Origin: Lignipirellula cremea
Lineage (GTDB): Bacteria > Planctomycetota > Planctomycetia > Pirellulales > Pirellulaceae
Assembly (NCBI RefSeq): GCF_007751035.1
Contig: NZ_CP036433.1
Location: 7,359,001 to 7,423,000 of the forward strand
DNA: 64,000 nucleotides
Direction: 5' to 3'
Made by a program: the position numbers and the translations under genes. Numbering within the stretch: the first letter of the stretch is position 1; each line of letters begins with the position of its first letter. Below the pieces are notes generated by a model, which was given only the letters and a program-made list of their open reading frames with translations, made no database searches and was not told the DNA's origin. This document shows positions 27,546 through 36,637 of the stretch, one piece after another.

Positions 27546-27866
27546 TTACGGCTTCTCGGCGTCGCTGCACTGGCAGACGAGTTGACCGCAACCGGGGCAG
27601 CCGGTTCCGTACTTGGCCCGCACGCCGGCGGTCAGATCCACGCCGGCCACATTGGCGATCGTCGCCAGCCAGGCCAGCACGTCGGCAAACTCGGCCGTCT
27701 GTTCTTCGAGCGTGCCGCTGCGGAGGGCGGCCGCCAGCTCGCCGACTTCTTCCATCAGCCACATGAAGGTGCCGTCGACCCCGCGGGCCAGGTCTTTCTC
27801 GATATACATCTCACGAATGAGTTGCTGGAAATCGGACAGGGTGATGTCGTTTTTGGATTCGGTCAA
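27546..27866 (-). CDS. MazG-like nucleotide pyrophosphohydrolase with C-terminal cysteine cluster
   Basis: 106 residues from the ATG at 27866, whose first bases overlap the stop of the TPR-gluzincin gene (ATGA). The MazG helix pair is clear: FMWLMEEVGELAAALRSG carries the EExxE metal site and AEFADVLAWLATIANV the second ExxD site. Such enzymes hydrolyse NTPs to NMP and pyrophosphate, often as house-cleaning. The tail has CPGCGQLVCQC, a possible zinc site not typical for minimal MazG proteins. Overlap with the upstream gene implies translational coupling, although no functional link is obvious. Confidence 0.9.
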   Translation of the reverse strand: MTESKNDITLSDFQQLIREMYIEKDLARGVDGTFMWLMEEVGELAAALRSGTLEEQTAEFADVLAWLATIANVAGVDLTAGVRAKYGTGCPGCGQLVCQCSDAEKP

Positions 27867-30766
27867 GGTTCTAAACTTTCAAGCAGCACTTCTGCGCCAG
27901 GGTAGGAGGCGTCCCGTTTCAATAAAGCCTGCAGGGTCGCCTTGGCTTTGGCTTTGTCGCCGGCCTGCACACAGGCGTCGGCCAGGGCGAACCGCCAGTC
28001 CGACCGCTCGGGGTCGAGTTCGAGGGCCGTTTCAAATTCTTCGATCGCATCGGCGTACTTCTCCAGGCCGACCAGCGCACCGGCCAGCAAGGCGTGAGCT
28101 TCCGCGCTCTGAATGTCGATCTGCATCGCCTGCTGCGACCATCGCCGGGCGGCCTCATATTCCTGGCGTTTGGCCGACAGTTGCGCCAGCTTCAAAGCAA
28201 CCGAGGCGCTGTCTCCCTGGATTTGCGCCAGGCTGGTCAGCACGCCCCGCAGTTTCTCTTCTTCACCCGAGCGAAGATAGAGGGCCGTCAGCGCTTTCAG
28301 CCAGCGGTCCGGATGCGGGTGCGATTTTTGCCCCCGCAAATACAGTTGCTCCGCCGCCGCCCAGTGACGAGCCTTCATCCGCAACGCGGCCAGTAACGCC
28401 AGGGCGTTTTGCTGGGGCGGATCGGCCTGCAGGGCCGCTTCCAGCAGTTTCACCGCCTGGGCCGCATCCCCAATCGACAGGTAAATGCGGGCCAGCACAT
28501 AGGCCGCCAGCGGCTGGTTCGTTTCCAGGGTCTGGGCCGCCAGGGCCAGCTTGCGGGCTTCCGGCTTTTCGTCCCGCTGCAGGTAAGCGTACGCCATTTC
28601 GGCCGTCGCCTGGGCGTCGTCCGGGTTCTCCTGGAGCAGCTTCTGCAGCGTGGGGATATCGCGCAAGGTCGTCGTGGAGGTCGGCTCGAAACGGGCCAGT
28701 TCCGTGTTGACGAACAGCCGATAGCCGCGTTCAAACTCTTCCTGCTCCACTTTAAAGCAGTGCAGAATGGCCTGTCGGGTGTTCTGGTTGGCAGCGTACG
28801 CGGCCAGCATTTTGGCGGGGGCGTCGTCGCCGTAGGTCGCCGTCATGTATTCGGCGTAGAGTTCGGCCTGACAGTAGGCCAGCGTCCAGTCGTCGCCGTT
28901 CTTCGGTCGGGCAAAGCCGAAGTTGATCGTCTCCAGCGTGAACAGATCATCGTCGGCGGCCCGCTTGGCCAGTACCTCCAGCCAGGCGGTCGGCCGCGGC
29001 TGGTTCTCGTACAGGACCGCCAGCGCTTCGGTAAACCAGTGCGGGATGTTGAAGTTGGTCTGCTGCAGGTTGACCACATGCGTGAACTCATGCTTCAGCA
29101 CATGGGCCCAGTTGTACGGCTTGGGCAGGTCGCCGGGCGAGGCGATCGCGACCATTTTTCCCGCGCACGCTCCGACCGTATGCACGTACGGCAGGCCGAC
29201 CATCCGGGCGCTGAACCAGCCATGTCCCGTGGTGCGGCCGGACCGACTGAAGATTTCGAACAGCGATTTTTCCGGCGGCTCGTAACCGAGTTTGGCGGTG
29301 ATGTCCGGGTAGACGTCCTCTTCCAGATAGCGGGCCGCATACCGCGCCAGCAGTTCATCGTGCGTGCGGTCGAATCGCAGGATGAAGTGCTCCGTTTCCA
29401 GCACGGCGTAATTCTGCAGCAGGTCCAGCACCGCCAGCGTGTTCTTGATCCGTACATTGAACGGGTCGGCGGCAAACGCTTCCGTCAACAACGGGCCGGC
29501 CTGGGCTTCGTCCCCCAGCCGCATGTACATCAGGCCCAGTCGGCCACGAGGACCGATCATACGGGGCAAACGCTGGTGCGCTTCGGCGTAGTAGAGAGCG
29601 GCGGCCGGATAACGACGCTGGTTCTCCAGCGCGCCGGCCAGATGGAAGTAGAACTGGCCGCACTCGGGATTCTGCTCGACGGCCTGGGCGATGACTTTGG
29701 CCATGCGGGGCGAGGGCGGATCGCTCAGCCCATCGAGAGCGCCGTACGCAGCCGCAAGTCGACCCCGCGTCGCTTCATCAAGCGGGTTGGTTTTGAGGGC
29801 CTGCTTCAGGACGTCGATCGCTTCCTGCGTGCGAAAGTTCAGCATGTGCAGGTCGGCCTGCGACTGCATGGCGGCGACCAGTTTTGGGTTGATCTGCAGA
29901 GCCTGTCCCAGGGCGATCTGGGCCGCTTCCAGGTCGTAATTCTCCAGCGCGAGCTGCGCCTTGGCGGCGTAGGCCGGGGCCGAGTTGGGGTTGATCTGCA
30001 GGGCCGCATCAAACTCCTTCAGGGCGGCCGTTTCGTTGTACTTTTCCAGGAAGAGCCGTCCCGACTCGAGCGCCGCGGGCCAGTAATTTGCTTCCTTTTT
30101 GAGTGCGGTCGGATAGTAGTCGTTGACCAGCTGCGAGAAGAGCCGGCTGTTCCGCCGCCAGCGGGCCACCTGGGCCGCCGCCAGCGCTACGGCGTGCAGG
30201 TCCTCGGGGTTTTCCATCCGCCGGGCCTGACGCGAGTATTCCAGGAACCAGGCGTACTCCTTGTCGGCGGCGTCCGCCTGGCCGCTGACCCGGTACAGTT
30301 CGGCCTGCACCCAGCGAGCCCACAGTTGCTGCGGATTGGCTTTGAGCGCCCGTTCCACCGCCTGCCGGGCGGCCGGGTAGTCGCCCTGGTCAAACGCCTG
30401 GCGGGCCTGTTCGGCGGCGACCTCGGGCAAGTCGGCCGACTCAGGCGGAAGCTTCTTCAGCGTTTCCGCGGCCGCGGTCCACTCGCCTGTTTCCCAGAGA
30501 GCGCGTGACTTGCCGATCGCGGCCGCCGCGCCGGTCGCCTGGTCGTAATGCTTGATTGCTTCCGCATAGCGACCTGTCAGCCGCAAGCGATCCGCCAGCT
30601 GCAGCGTCGTTTCGGGCTCAGTCGGTTTATCGGCGGCGTCCTGATCGGCGGGCTGCGATGCTTCCTGCGGCGGCGCCGGATCCTGGGCCAGCAGCGGCAG
30701 GGCCGGCAGCAGGAGCATGCCCCAGGCGGCCGCCGTCCAAGCCGAGCGAACAGAGATACAGGACAT
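27863..30766 (-). CDS. Exported TPR protein with gluzincin (HExxH) peptidase-like domain
   Basis: 967 residues with a signal peptide ending LPALPLLAQD. Tandem TPRs run from about 50 to 440. A peptidase-MA-like insertion then has LKHEFTHVVNLQQ (HEFTH at 559-563) and HWFTEALAVLYE, with Glu580 as likely third zinc ligand. More TPRs fill 690-967. The layout matches planctomycete TPR/peptidase-MA proteins; a zinc metallopeptidase on a TPR scaffold in the periplasm is the best guess. Its stop overlaps the MazG-like start by four bases. It lies downstream of the Tad operon on the same strand, separated by about 180 bases without a visible terminator. Confidence 0.9.
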   Translation of the reverse strand: MSCISVRSAWTAAAWGMLLLPALPLLAQDPAPPQEASQPADQDAADKPTEPETTLQLADRLRLTGRYAEAIKHYDQATGAAAAIGKSRALWETGEWTAAAETLKKLPPESADLPEVAAEQARQAFDQGDYPAARQAVERALKANPQQLWARWVQAELYRVSGQADAADKEYAWFLEYSRQARRMENPEDLHAVALAAAQVARWRRNSRLFSQLVNDYYPTALKKEANYWPAALESGRLFLEKYNETAALKEFDAALQINPNSAPAYAAKAQLALENYDLEAAQIALGQALQINPKLVAAMQSQADLHMLNFRTQEAIDVLKQALKTNPLDEATRGRLAAAYGALDGLSDPPSPRMAKVIAQAVEQNPECGQFYFHLAGALENQRRYPAAALYYAEAHQRLPRMIGPRGRLGLMYMRLGDEAQAGPLLTEAFAADPFNVRIKNTLAVLDLLQNYAVLETEHFILRFDRTHDELLARYAARYLEEDVYPDITAKLGYEPPEKSLFEIFSRSGRTTGHGWFSARMVGLPYVHTVGACAGKMVAIASPGDLPKPYNWAHVLKHEFTHVVNLQQTNFNIPHWFTEALAVLYENQPRPTAWLEVLAKRAADDDLFTLETINFGFARPKNGDDWTLAYCQAELYAEYMTATYGDDAPAKMLAAYAANQNTRQAILHCFKVEQEEFERGYRLFVNTELARFEPTSTTTLRDIPTLQKLLQENPDDAQATAEMAYAYLQRDEKPEARKLALAAQTLETNQPLAAYVLARIYLSIGDAAQAVKLLEAALQADPPQQNALALLAALRMKARHWAAAEQLYLRGQKSHPHPDRWLKALTALYLRSGEEEKLRGVLTSLAQIQGDSASVALKLAQLSAKRQEYEAARRWSQQAMQIDIQSAEAHALLAGALVGLEKYADAIEEFETALELDPERSDWRFALADACVQAGDKAKAKATLQALLKRDASYPGAEVLLESLEP

Positions 30767-30948
30767 GGATAACGCCTCACGGGAAAGCGGGAGCAGGTTT
30801 CACCGGCCCTATTGTACCGTTGAAACCAACCACTCAAGTACCTGGACAAGCGCGAAGCACAATCGAGCGCGGGATTCCTGGACGGCGCCTGCCGAAACGT
30901 CGTCTCGATACGCCATCAAACTGCCTCTCTCTTCCGCGTTTCCGTGCC

Positions 30949-31902
30949 TTAGAACTCAAAGCCGACGCCGACCTGGTAGAGCAGCGGCAGCAGGATCGGG
31001 CCCATGATGACGATCACACAGGCGATCATGATCAGCATGTTGGGCGCCGTCATTTTCACTTCGGCCTCTTTAGCGGCCCGTTCGGCCGACTGGCTGCGGC
31101 GCAGGTTGATCTGTTCCGACTGGGTGCGGAGCGTCGTTGAAATGGAGCTGCCCAGTTCGTGCCCTTTGTTGATCGCAAACACCAGTTCCGAGGTGTCGTC
31201 GTCCTGCACCCGTTCGGCCAGGCTCTCCAGCGCTTCGTCCAAGGGGCGCCCCAGCGCCATCTGCTGCACCACCCGGCTCAGTTCCAGTCCCAGCGGATGC
31301 CCTGCATTCTCCCGGGCGACAATCTTCAGGGCGTCGATCAGGTTGGCGCCGGCTTCCATGGTCAGCGTCAGCAGGTCGATGCCGTACGGCAAGCGACTGC
31401 CGAAGCGTTCCCGATACCGCCGGGAGCCAGACCCAATCGCCAGCATCTGCAGGAGATAAAACAACAGGCCAACGATCAGCCCCACCGGGGCCGCCAGCAG
31501 CACCAGCAGGCCCGACACCAGCGGGGCCGCCAGCACCAGCAGAAAAAACAGGACCAGGCCCACCAGCAAAGCCAGCGTTTGCTGGGCGGCGAAGTACTCC
31601 CGGGGCGTCCAGGGTTCGTGCGGGTACGCCAGGGACAGGTCAATCGCCAGGGATTCGTAATCGCGAGGATCGCCCGTCCCGTTCAGCGGCAGCAGGTCCT
31701 GGATCTCAGTTTCGCAGTAACGATACACCCGGGAATTTTCGCGCAGGCTGGCCCGACGTTTGACCTCCAGCCCGTCCAGATCTTCCGGATCCCGATGCGG
31801 TCGAAAGAAACCCGCCACCAGCCAGCCCAGGCAGAGCCCCGCCGCGGCTGCGGCAGCCAGACCAGCCATTCCATACAGATCCAGGGGAGGGAAAGCAAAC
31901 AT
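30949..31902 (-). CDS. tadC: Tad pilus inner-membrane platform protein TadC
   Basis: 317 residues from the ATG at 31902, the first ATG after the TadB stop. An N-terminal membrane helix, two central helices (LALLVGLVLFFLLVLA, VGLIVGLLFYLLQMLA) and the T2SF domain RERFGSRLPYGIDLLTLTME are followed by AGANLIDALKIVAREN, LGRPLDEALESLAERV and a last membrane helix (MLIMIACVIVIMGPILLPLL). This is the GspF/TadC fold that anchors the pilus ATPase at the inner membrane. It is the last gene of the minus-strand Tad operon, 75 bases behind TadB. A GTG or ATG further upstream would overlap TadB and add a sequence unlike the family. Confidence 0.92.
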   Translation of the reverse strand: MFAFPPLDLYGMAGLAAAAAAGLCLGWLVAGFFRPHRDPEDLDGLEVKRRASLRENSRVYRYCETEIQDLLPLNGTGDPRDYESLAIDLSLAYPHEPWTPREYFAAQQTLALLVGLVLFFLLVLAAPLVSGLLVLLAAPVGLIVGLLFYLLQMLAIGSGSRRYRERFGSRLPYGIDLLTLTMEAGANLIDALKIVARENAGHPLGLELSRVVQQMALGRPLDEALESLAERVQDDDTSELVFAINKGHELGSSISTTLRTQSEQINLRRSQSAERAAKEAEVKMTAPNMLIMIACVIVIMGPILLPLLYQVGVGFEF

Positions 31903-31976
31903 GGCGACGACTACGGGGGAAAGAGGAAACGCAATCACGGGCGAACCGCATGGGAGGGCCGACGAGGACGACGACG

Positions 31977-32849
31977 CTACACTTCCAGCGACAGGATGCT
32001 GCGGCTCCAGAGGATGGACAGGCCGATAAAAATGATCGCCGTCACCAGCAGACACTGGCCGACAATCGTCGTGAACATGAGCGCCGTGCCGCTGCTATGC
32101 AGCACGCCCATTACGGCGAGAAACACAAACGGGAAGATCGCCAGCACCCAGACCACCCGGCGGGCGGCCGCCGTTTCGGACAGCATGCGTCGTTCCAGAC
32201 GCTGCACTTCGTTGATGTTCCGGGAGATCTTGTCGAGCATGTCGGTGATCTTGCCGCCGTTCTCCAGGCAGGTGATCAGCGAGATGGCGAAGATCGAAAA
32301 AGTATCCAGCTCCAGGCGTTCACTGGCGCGGCCGATCGCCTCCGGCAGCGGCACGCCGCCGCGATAGTCGCGGCAGATCCGCCACAGCTCCGATTTGATC
32401 GGCTCCGGCGAATCCTGCGCCACGGCCGTCAACGCCTGCGGCAGCGACATGCCGGCGCGGGCCGAACTGGCCAGCCCGGTACAGGCGGCGGCCAGCTGGT
32501 TCCGCAGCAAAGCCCGACGCCGGGCGATCCGCCCCTGCAGGAGCGTCCGCGGCACAATCGCCAGCAACAACGCCACAATGAAGGCCAGGATGTACATGTC
32601 CAGCAGGATCCCGCCGACCACCGTCAGCACAATCGCCAGCACGAGAAACCGGGAGTAAATGTACAGTCGCTCCCTGCGAAGGCCCGTGCTCTCCAGCGAA
32701 TTCATCATGCCCCACAGGTACAGATCGGTCACGGCATTCCAGAACTGGAATACAGGGCTCACCGCCAGCACCACGGCGATAAACAGGCACAGGCAACTGG
32801 CGTACGGCGTCAGATCGGTAAGGCTCATCGCCAGGAGGGCAAAGTTCAT
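31977..32849 (-). CDS. tadB: Tad pilus inner-membrane platform protein TadB
   Basis: 290 residues. Its ATG overlaps the CpaF stop (ATGA), so the two are translationally coupled. It has two N-terminal membrane helices, another pair near 70-100, then the T2SF domain: RRRALLRNQLAAACTGLASS, ARAGMSLPQALTAVAQ, GGVPLPEAIGRASERL, SLITCLENGGKITDMLDKIS. Two C-terminal membrane helices follow. It forms the platform with TadC for pilin assembly powered by the CpaF ATPase. Length and domain order are normal. Confidence 0.93.
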   Translation of the reverse strand: MNFALLAMSLTDLTPYASCLCLFIAVVLAVSPVFQFWNAVTDLYLWGMMNSLESTGLRRERLYIYSRFLVLAIVLTVVGGILLDMYILAFIVALLLAIVPRTLLQGRIARRRALLRNQLAAACTGLASSARAGMSLPQALTAVAQDSPEPIKSELWRICRDYRGGVPLPEAIGRASERLELDTFSIFAISLITCLENGGKITDMLDKISRNINEVQRLERRMLSETAAARRVVWVLAIFPFVFLAVMGVLHSSGTALMFTTIVGQCLLVTAIIFIGLSILWSRSILSLEV

Positions 32850-34798
32850 GGCGACTCCTCCGTCCCGGCGGTCTGCAGAGTGTAAAAGGTGTCCAGGTCG
32901 ATCAGCTTCCGGTCCATCAATTCCGACATGAAGGAAGGCAAGCGGCCAGTGGCGTGAATTTCTCCGTCGTCGTCATCCAGCAGGAACAGATCGCGCAGCC
33001 GCACCGCCGTGCCGGCCGCGTTCATGCCGACAACCTCGGTCACCTGCGTCACGCAGCGCCGGCCGGAAGAGAAACGATGCAGTTGCACAATCAGGTCGAT
33101 CGCCGAGGCGATCTGGCGATGGATCGACTGGATCGGCAGATCAGCCGCCATTTGCACCAGCACCTCCAGCCGCAGGACGACGTCCTCCGCGGAGTTGGCG
33201 TGGATGGTGGTCAAGGAGCCATCGTGGCCTGTGTTCATCGCCTGCAGCATGTCGAGCGCTTCGGGCCCGCGGCACTCGCCGACGATGATGCGATCAGGCC
33301 GCATGCGCAGGGCGTTCCGCACCAGGTCGCGGATCAGATAGGCTCCGGCCCCTTCGATGTTGGCGTCCTTGGTTTCCAGGCGAACCGCATGATCCTTCCC
33401 CAGCCGCAGTTCGGCCGTATCTTCGATGGTGACGATCCGCTCTTTGTTGGGGATGAAGTCGCCCAGGCAGTTGAGCAGGGTGGTTTTGCCCGAGCCCGTG
33501 CCGCCCGCCACCAGGATATTGCGGCGGTTGATGACGGCCGCTTTGAGGAAATCGGCGACCGTGCGGGTGAGGGCTTTTTTCTCGATCAGATCGCCGACCG
33601 TCATTTTGCTGAGCGGGAACTTGCGGATGGTCAGACAGGGCCCGCTGACGGCGAGCGGTTTGATGACCGCATTCACGCGGCTGCCGTCTTCCAGTCGGGC
33701 GTCGACCAGCGGCTGCGAGCGATCGATCCGGCGGCTGACTTTGCCGACGATCCGGGCGATGATCGATTCCGTCACGGCGTCGGAGATGAACCGCCGGCCC
33801 GTTATTTCCAGCACCCCCTTGCGCTCGACATAAATGCGGTCGCTGCTGACGACCATGATTTCGGAGATGGAAGGGATCCGCAGCAGGTCTTCCAGCGGAC
33901 CAAAGCCGAAGAGAATGTCTTTGATTTGTTGACGGATATAGCGCAGCCCCAGGTACTTTTGAAAAGCGGGCTGCGTGCGGGGAGAGACTTTTTCCCAGAT
34001 GCTCCAGTAGTCCCGCATCACGCGGTCCACCTGGGCGGAGATATCGCGTTCTTCGCCAAACTGGAAATCCTGGCGGATGTACTGGATCAGCTCTTCGAGC
34101 TCCTCCTCGCGACCGGGGTGCATGGCAAAGTGTTCCGACCATGCGGCAGGCTGGGCCAGGATTGCTTCTTCGGCCGGGCCGTTCGCCTCCAGCAGGGTCG
34201 CCAGCAAGGCGCTGCGGACCGACTGCCCTGCCAGATGCTCCAGCAGCACCTGGCCGCGGGGCTGGTCGAAACCGGTCCGCTCCACGAAGGAGCCGATATC
34301 GGTTTCCAGCGTTTCGAACAGCAGCTCCAGCTGATCTTCCTCGGCCGGCTTTCGCTGGGTCCGTTTGTTCGATTCCAGCAGGTTATAGATCTTCTCCAGC
34401 AGGGCGTCGTCTTCTTCCAGCAGGTCGTGGTGCACGCCGCGGAGCAGGGCGGAAACTTGCTCGTTCCGTTCATCACGGCTGGCGGAGCCGGAATACGATT
34501 CGGCCGTGCGGGTCAGTGTAAGGACGAACGGGAACAGCCGGATCGGCGTTTCCATTTCCACCAGAACGTCCTGCCCGACAAACACGCGCTGCTCGCCCAC
34601 CTCGACCGTGTTGCCGCCCAGCACGACCAGCCGCCAGCCAGCGTCGACCCGTTCCAGCACAATGGCCGACTCGGCGACCATCGGACTGTCCAGAGAAATA
34701 TCGTTGGCCGCGCTGCGCCCCACATGCACCAGGCTGCCCTGGGCCGTGAACTCGCCCTGCACGGAATCATTAACAATGCTGTACCAGGAAATTTGCAT
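32846..34798 (-). CDS. tadA: Tad pilus ATPase CpaF/TadA with N-terminal FHA-like domain
   Basis: 650 residues, longer than the usual ~430-480. The first ~95 residues look like a forkhead-associated domain: [19 protein letters not shown] has the Gly-Arg-Ser and Asn-Asp of phosphothreonine binding, then [21 protein letters not shown] helical linker follows. The CpaF secretion ATPase has [18 protein letters not shown], Walker [15 protein letters not shown] (Lys438), EDTAELRLG, and [19 protein letters not shown], then [13 protein letters not shown]. It hexamerises at the inner membrane and drives pilin extension or retraction. The FHA domain would let a Thr kinase control it. Its stop overlaps the TadB start. 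Confidence 0.94.
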   Translation of the reverse strand: MQISWYSIVNDSVQGEFTAQGSLVHVGRSAANDISLDSPMVAESAIVLERVDAGWRLVVLGGNTVEVGEQRVFVGQDVLVEMETPIRLFPFVLTLTRTAESYSGSASRDERNEQVSALLRGVHHDLLEEDDALLEKIYNLLESNKRTQRKPAEEDQLELLFETLETDIGSFVERTGFDQPRGQVLLEHLAGQSVRSALLATLLEANGPAEEAILAQPAAWSEHFAMHPGREEELEELIQYIRQDFQFGEERDISAQVDRVMRDYWSIWEKVSPRTQPAFQKYLGLRYIRQQIKDILFGFGPLEDLLRIPSISEIMVVSSDRIYVERKGVLEITGRRFISDAVTESIIARIVGKVSRRIDRSQPLVDARLEDGSRVNAVIKPLAVSGPCLTIRKFPLSKMTVGDLIEKKALTRTVADFLKAAVINRRNILVAGGTGSGKTTLLNCLGDFIPNKERIVTIEDTAELRLGKDHAVRLETKDANIEGAGAYLIRDLVRNALRMRPDRIIVGECRGPEALDMLQAMNTGHDGSLTTIHANSAEDVVLRLEVLVQMAADLPIQSIHRQIASAIDLIVQLHRFSSGRRCVTQVTEVVGMNAAGTAVRLRDLFLLDDDDGEIHATGRLPSFMSELMDRKLIDLDTFYTLQTAGTEESP

Positions 34799-34808
34799 AG
34801 CGGGCGAC

Positions 34809-35612
34809 TCAGGGAGCGGCGGGAGTGGTCACGACGGCCGGTTCCCGCGGGACCTCGGGCGACGCCAGGAATTTCTGCTTGCCATACGGCGTGACAAACA
34901 GGATCGTTTCCCCAATCCGCAAGAAAGGCGGGGCGTTGGGGACGCCATCGATGTCCACATAGATCAGCCGGTCGGCGCCTTCCAGCGGGCTTTTAATCGG
35001 CGACGCTCCGGTCGCCCCGATTCCACCGGGCGGGCTGGGCGCAAGCTGCAGGTCGGTCGATTGAATCGCCATGATGCGCAGCAGGCGTTTCTCCTGTTCC
35101 GATTCGCCATGCAGGTACTCGCCGCGCATGGCGGCCAGGTAACGCAGCAGCAGTTCTGTCTCCGCGCGATTCTCCGCAGAGACCGCCAGGGTGAGCACGC
35201 TGCCGGTGGTGGCGTATTCCTGGCCGATCAGTTGCTCTACGCCCGCGGCCGGCGAGCCGCCAACGCCGACCAGGCGGAACGGACCCAGATAGTCCCACTG
35301 CGTCGCCTGGGTTTCTTCGACCAGGTCGCGCTGGAAGAACAGGTCGCCTGGCTGGAACTCGCGAGTCGCCAGGCGGTTCTCAAACAGATGTCGATTCTTC
35401 CAGGGGACAAGCGACTGGTTGTTCGCCGTTTCGTCTCCCTTGACAGGGACCGATTTGAGCTTGTCCGGCAGGATCGTTTCGCCGTACGCGATGCGTGTAT
35501 CGGCCGCAACATACAAAGGGTAATTGCTCTCGCGACTCATCCACATAAAGTTCAGGACAACCGCAATCACCCCAAAGCAGGCGGCGATCAACAATTGAAC
35601 GATGGTCTTCAT
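34809..35612 (-). CDS. cpaB: Tad pilus assembly protein CpaB/RcpC-like (SAF domain)
   Basis: 267 residues from the ATG at 35612, with GAGGA nine bases upstream. A TTG two codons earlier is possible but too close to the site. An N-terminal membrane helix (IVQLLIAACFGVIAVVLNFM) precedes an SAF-type fold: ADTRIAYGETILPDKLKSVP, then REFQPGDLFFQRDLV. A second beta domain follows with GVEQLIGQEYATTGSVLTLA and the C-terminal strand TILFVTPYGKQKFL. CpaB/RcpC proteins sit in the periplasm and support the secretin or pilus base. No secretin gene is found in the cluster. It lies 10 bases before the CpaF start. Confidence 0.82.
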   Translation of the reverse strand: MKTIVQLLIAACFGVIAVVLNFMWMSRESNYPLYVAADTRIAYGETILPDKLKSVPVKGDETANNQSLVPWKNRHLFENRLATREFQPGDLFFQRDLVEETQATQWDYLGPFRLVGVGGSPAAGVEQLIGQEYATTGSVLTLAVSAENRAETELLLRYLAAMRGEYLHGESEQEKRLLRIMAIQSTDLQLAPSPPGGIGATGASPIKSPLEGADRLIYVDIDGVPNAPPFLRIGETILFVTPYGKQKFLASPEVPREPAVVTTPAAP

Positions 35613-35628
35613 CGGCAAAATTCCTCGT

Positions 35629-36591
35629 TCAGGGGGAGTTCGACAGCGGTGGGGCCTGGACCAGCAGGACCTGGCAGTCGGCGTCGGTCTGTTTCAAAAT
35701 TGTCGCCAGCACGCTGTACGATTCCCGCACGCACAGATACCGCGGCGGACCTGCAGCGGCAACGGATTCTACCCGCCACCCGGCCCGACGCCAGTGTTTG
35801 ACCAGGTTCGCCGGGCTATCGGGCGCGGCCAGAATCTGCAGGGAAGGACGGCCACGGTCGTCGACCCGGCAGCAGATTTCTTCCGCACCGACCGGCAAAG
35901 GCAGCAACGCACCGGCGCGATCTGTCGGTCGGTCGACCTGGGAAATCATCTCCAGCACGAGCCAGCGGTCCGGCGCGTCGGCCGGCAAGGCAGCCAGCCC
36001 GGCGACAATCGTTTCCCGTTCGCCCTGTCGCCAGGTAACCAGGCGAAAGCGCCCCGCCGGCCCGCTCGCCGTGTACGCCTTTCGGTTACCCGGCAAGTCG
36101 ACAGAGGCAGCCAGCGATTGCACCAGCGCGAGCAGTTCCGCCGTGTCGTCGGCCGCCACATGGCTGCTCGACTTGTCGCTGCTCGAATTGTCGCTGCTCG
36201 AATTGTCAGCGGCTGTGGGGCGGAGGGCGATTGCGGGCTCGGCAACGGGCTGCGGGTCGGTCAGCCGTGTGAAGCGTTCTTGCATCACCTGGGCGGAGAC
36301 CTCCTCGGTGCGGAGGCGCCAGCGGCTGTCTTTGACGCCCCAGAATCCACCGCCAGCGATGCTCGTCAAAGGGATCGCCGCATCGTGCGCCGCGGCGGTT
36401 GTCGTCGCCAACCCCGGCGGGGCGGGCGCCGGGGTGAGCAGTTCCCGCAGGGCGGTCACGGTGTAAAAGCTGCCCGTCGCCAGTCCCAGCCACAGCGCCG
36501 TCGTCAGCACGCGTTCCAGCAGCGTACGCCACGACCGGGGCCGCGGCGCCGGATCGGGGGACGTTTCAGTACCGGCGGGAGAGTCGGACAC
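35629..36591 (-). CDS. Tad-operon membrane protein of unknown function
   Basis: 320 residues. After a proline-rich cytosolic start there is one membrane helix (about 28-48, LTTALWLGLATGSFYTVTAL). A periplasmic region follows, containing a Ser/Asp microrepeat (NSSSDNSSSDKSSS) encoded by near-identical 15-base units at about 36167-36211. The rest has normal globular composition and a final strand pattern similar to small alpha/beta domains (DCQVLLVQAPPLS). No family is recognised. Position between the coiled-coil TadE protein and CpaB makes it part of the pilus operon. It could be a CpaB-associated or TadZ-replacing part, but nothing in the sequence proves that. Confidence 0.72.
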   Translation of the reverse strand: MSDSPAGTETSPDPAPRPRSWRTLLERVLTTALWLGLATGSFYTVTALRELLTPAPAPPGLATTTAAAHDAAIPLTSIAGGGFWGVKDSRWRLRTEEVSAQVMQERFTRLTDPQPVAEPAIALRPTAADNSSSDNSSSDKSSSHVAADDTAELLALVQSLAASVDLPGNRKAYTASGPAGRFRLVTWRQGERETIVAGLAALPADAPDRWLVLEMISQVDRPTDRAGALLPLPVGAEEICCRVDDRGRPSLQILAAPDSPANLVKHWRRAGWRVESVAAAGPPRYLCVRESYSVLATILKQTDADCQVLLVQAPPLSNSP

Positions 36592-36637
36592 AAACCACTT
36601 TCTGGAGACAGAAGAACCACACGAGCGCTAGGGGAGG

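Noticed and set aside
28409-30508. Plus-strand open frame of 699 codons
   Set aside because: Antisense to the TPR-gluzincin gene. The minus strand has clear TPR repeats and HEFTH, while the plus product is Arg/Gln/Gly-biased.
32954-34894. Plus-strand open frame of 646 codons
   Set aside because: Antisense to CpaF, which has a complete ATPase signature and coupled neighbours.
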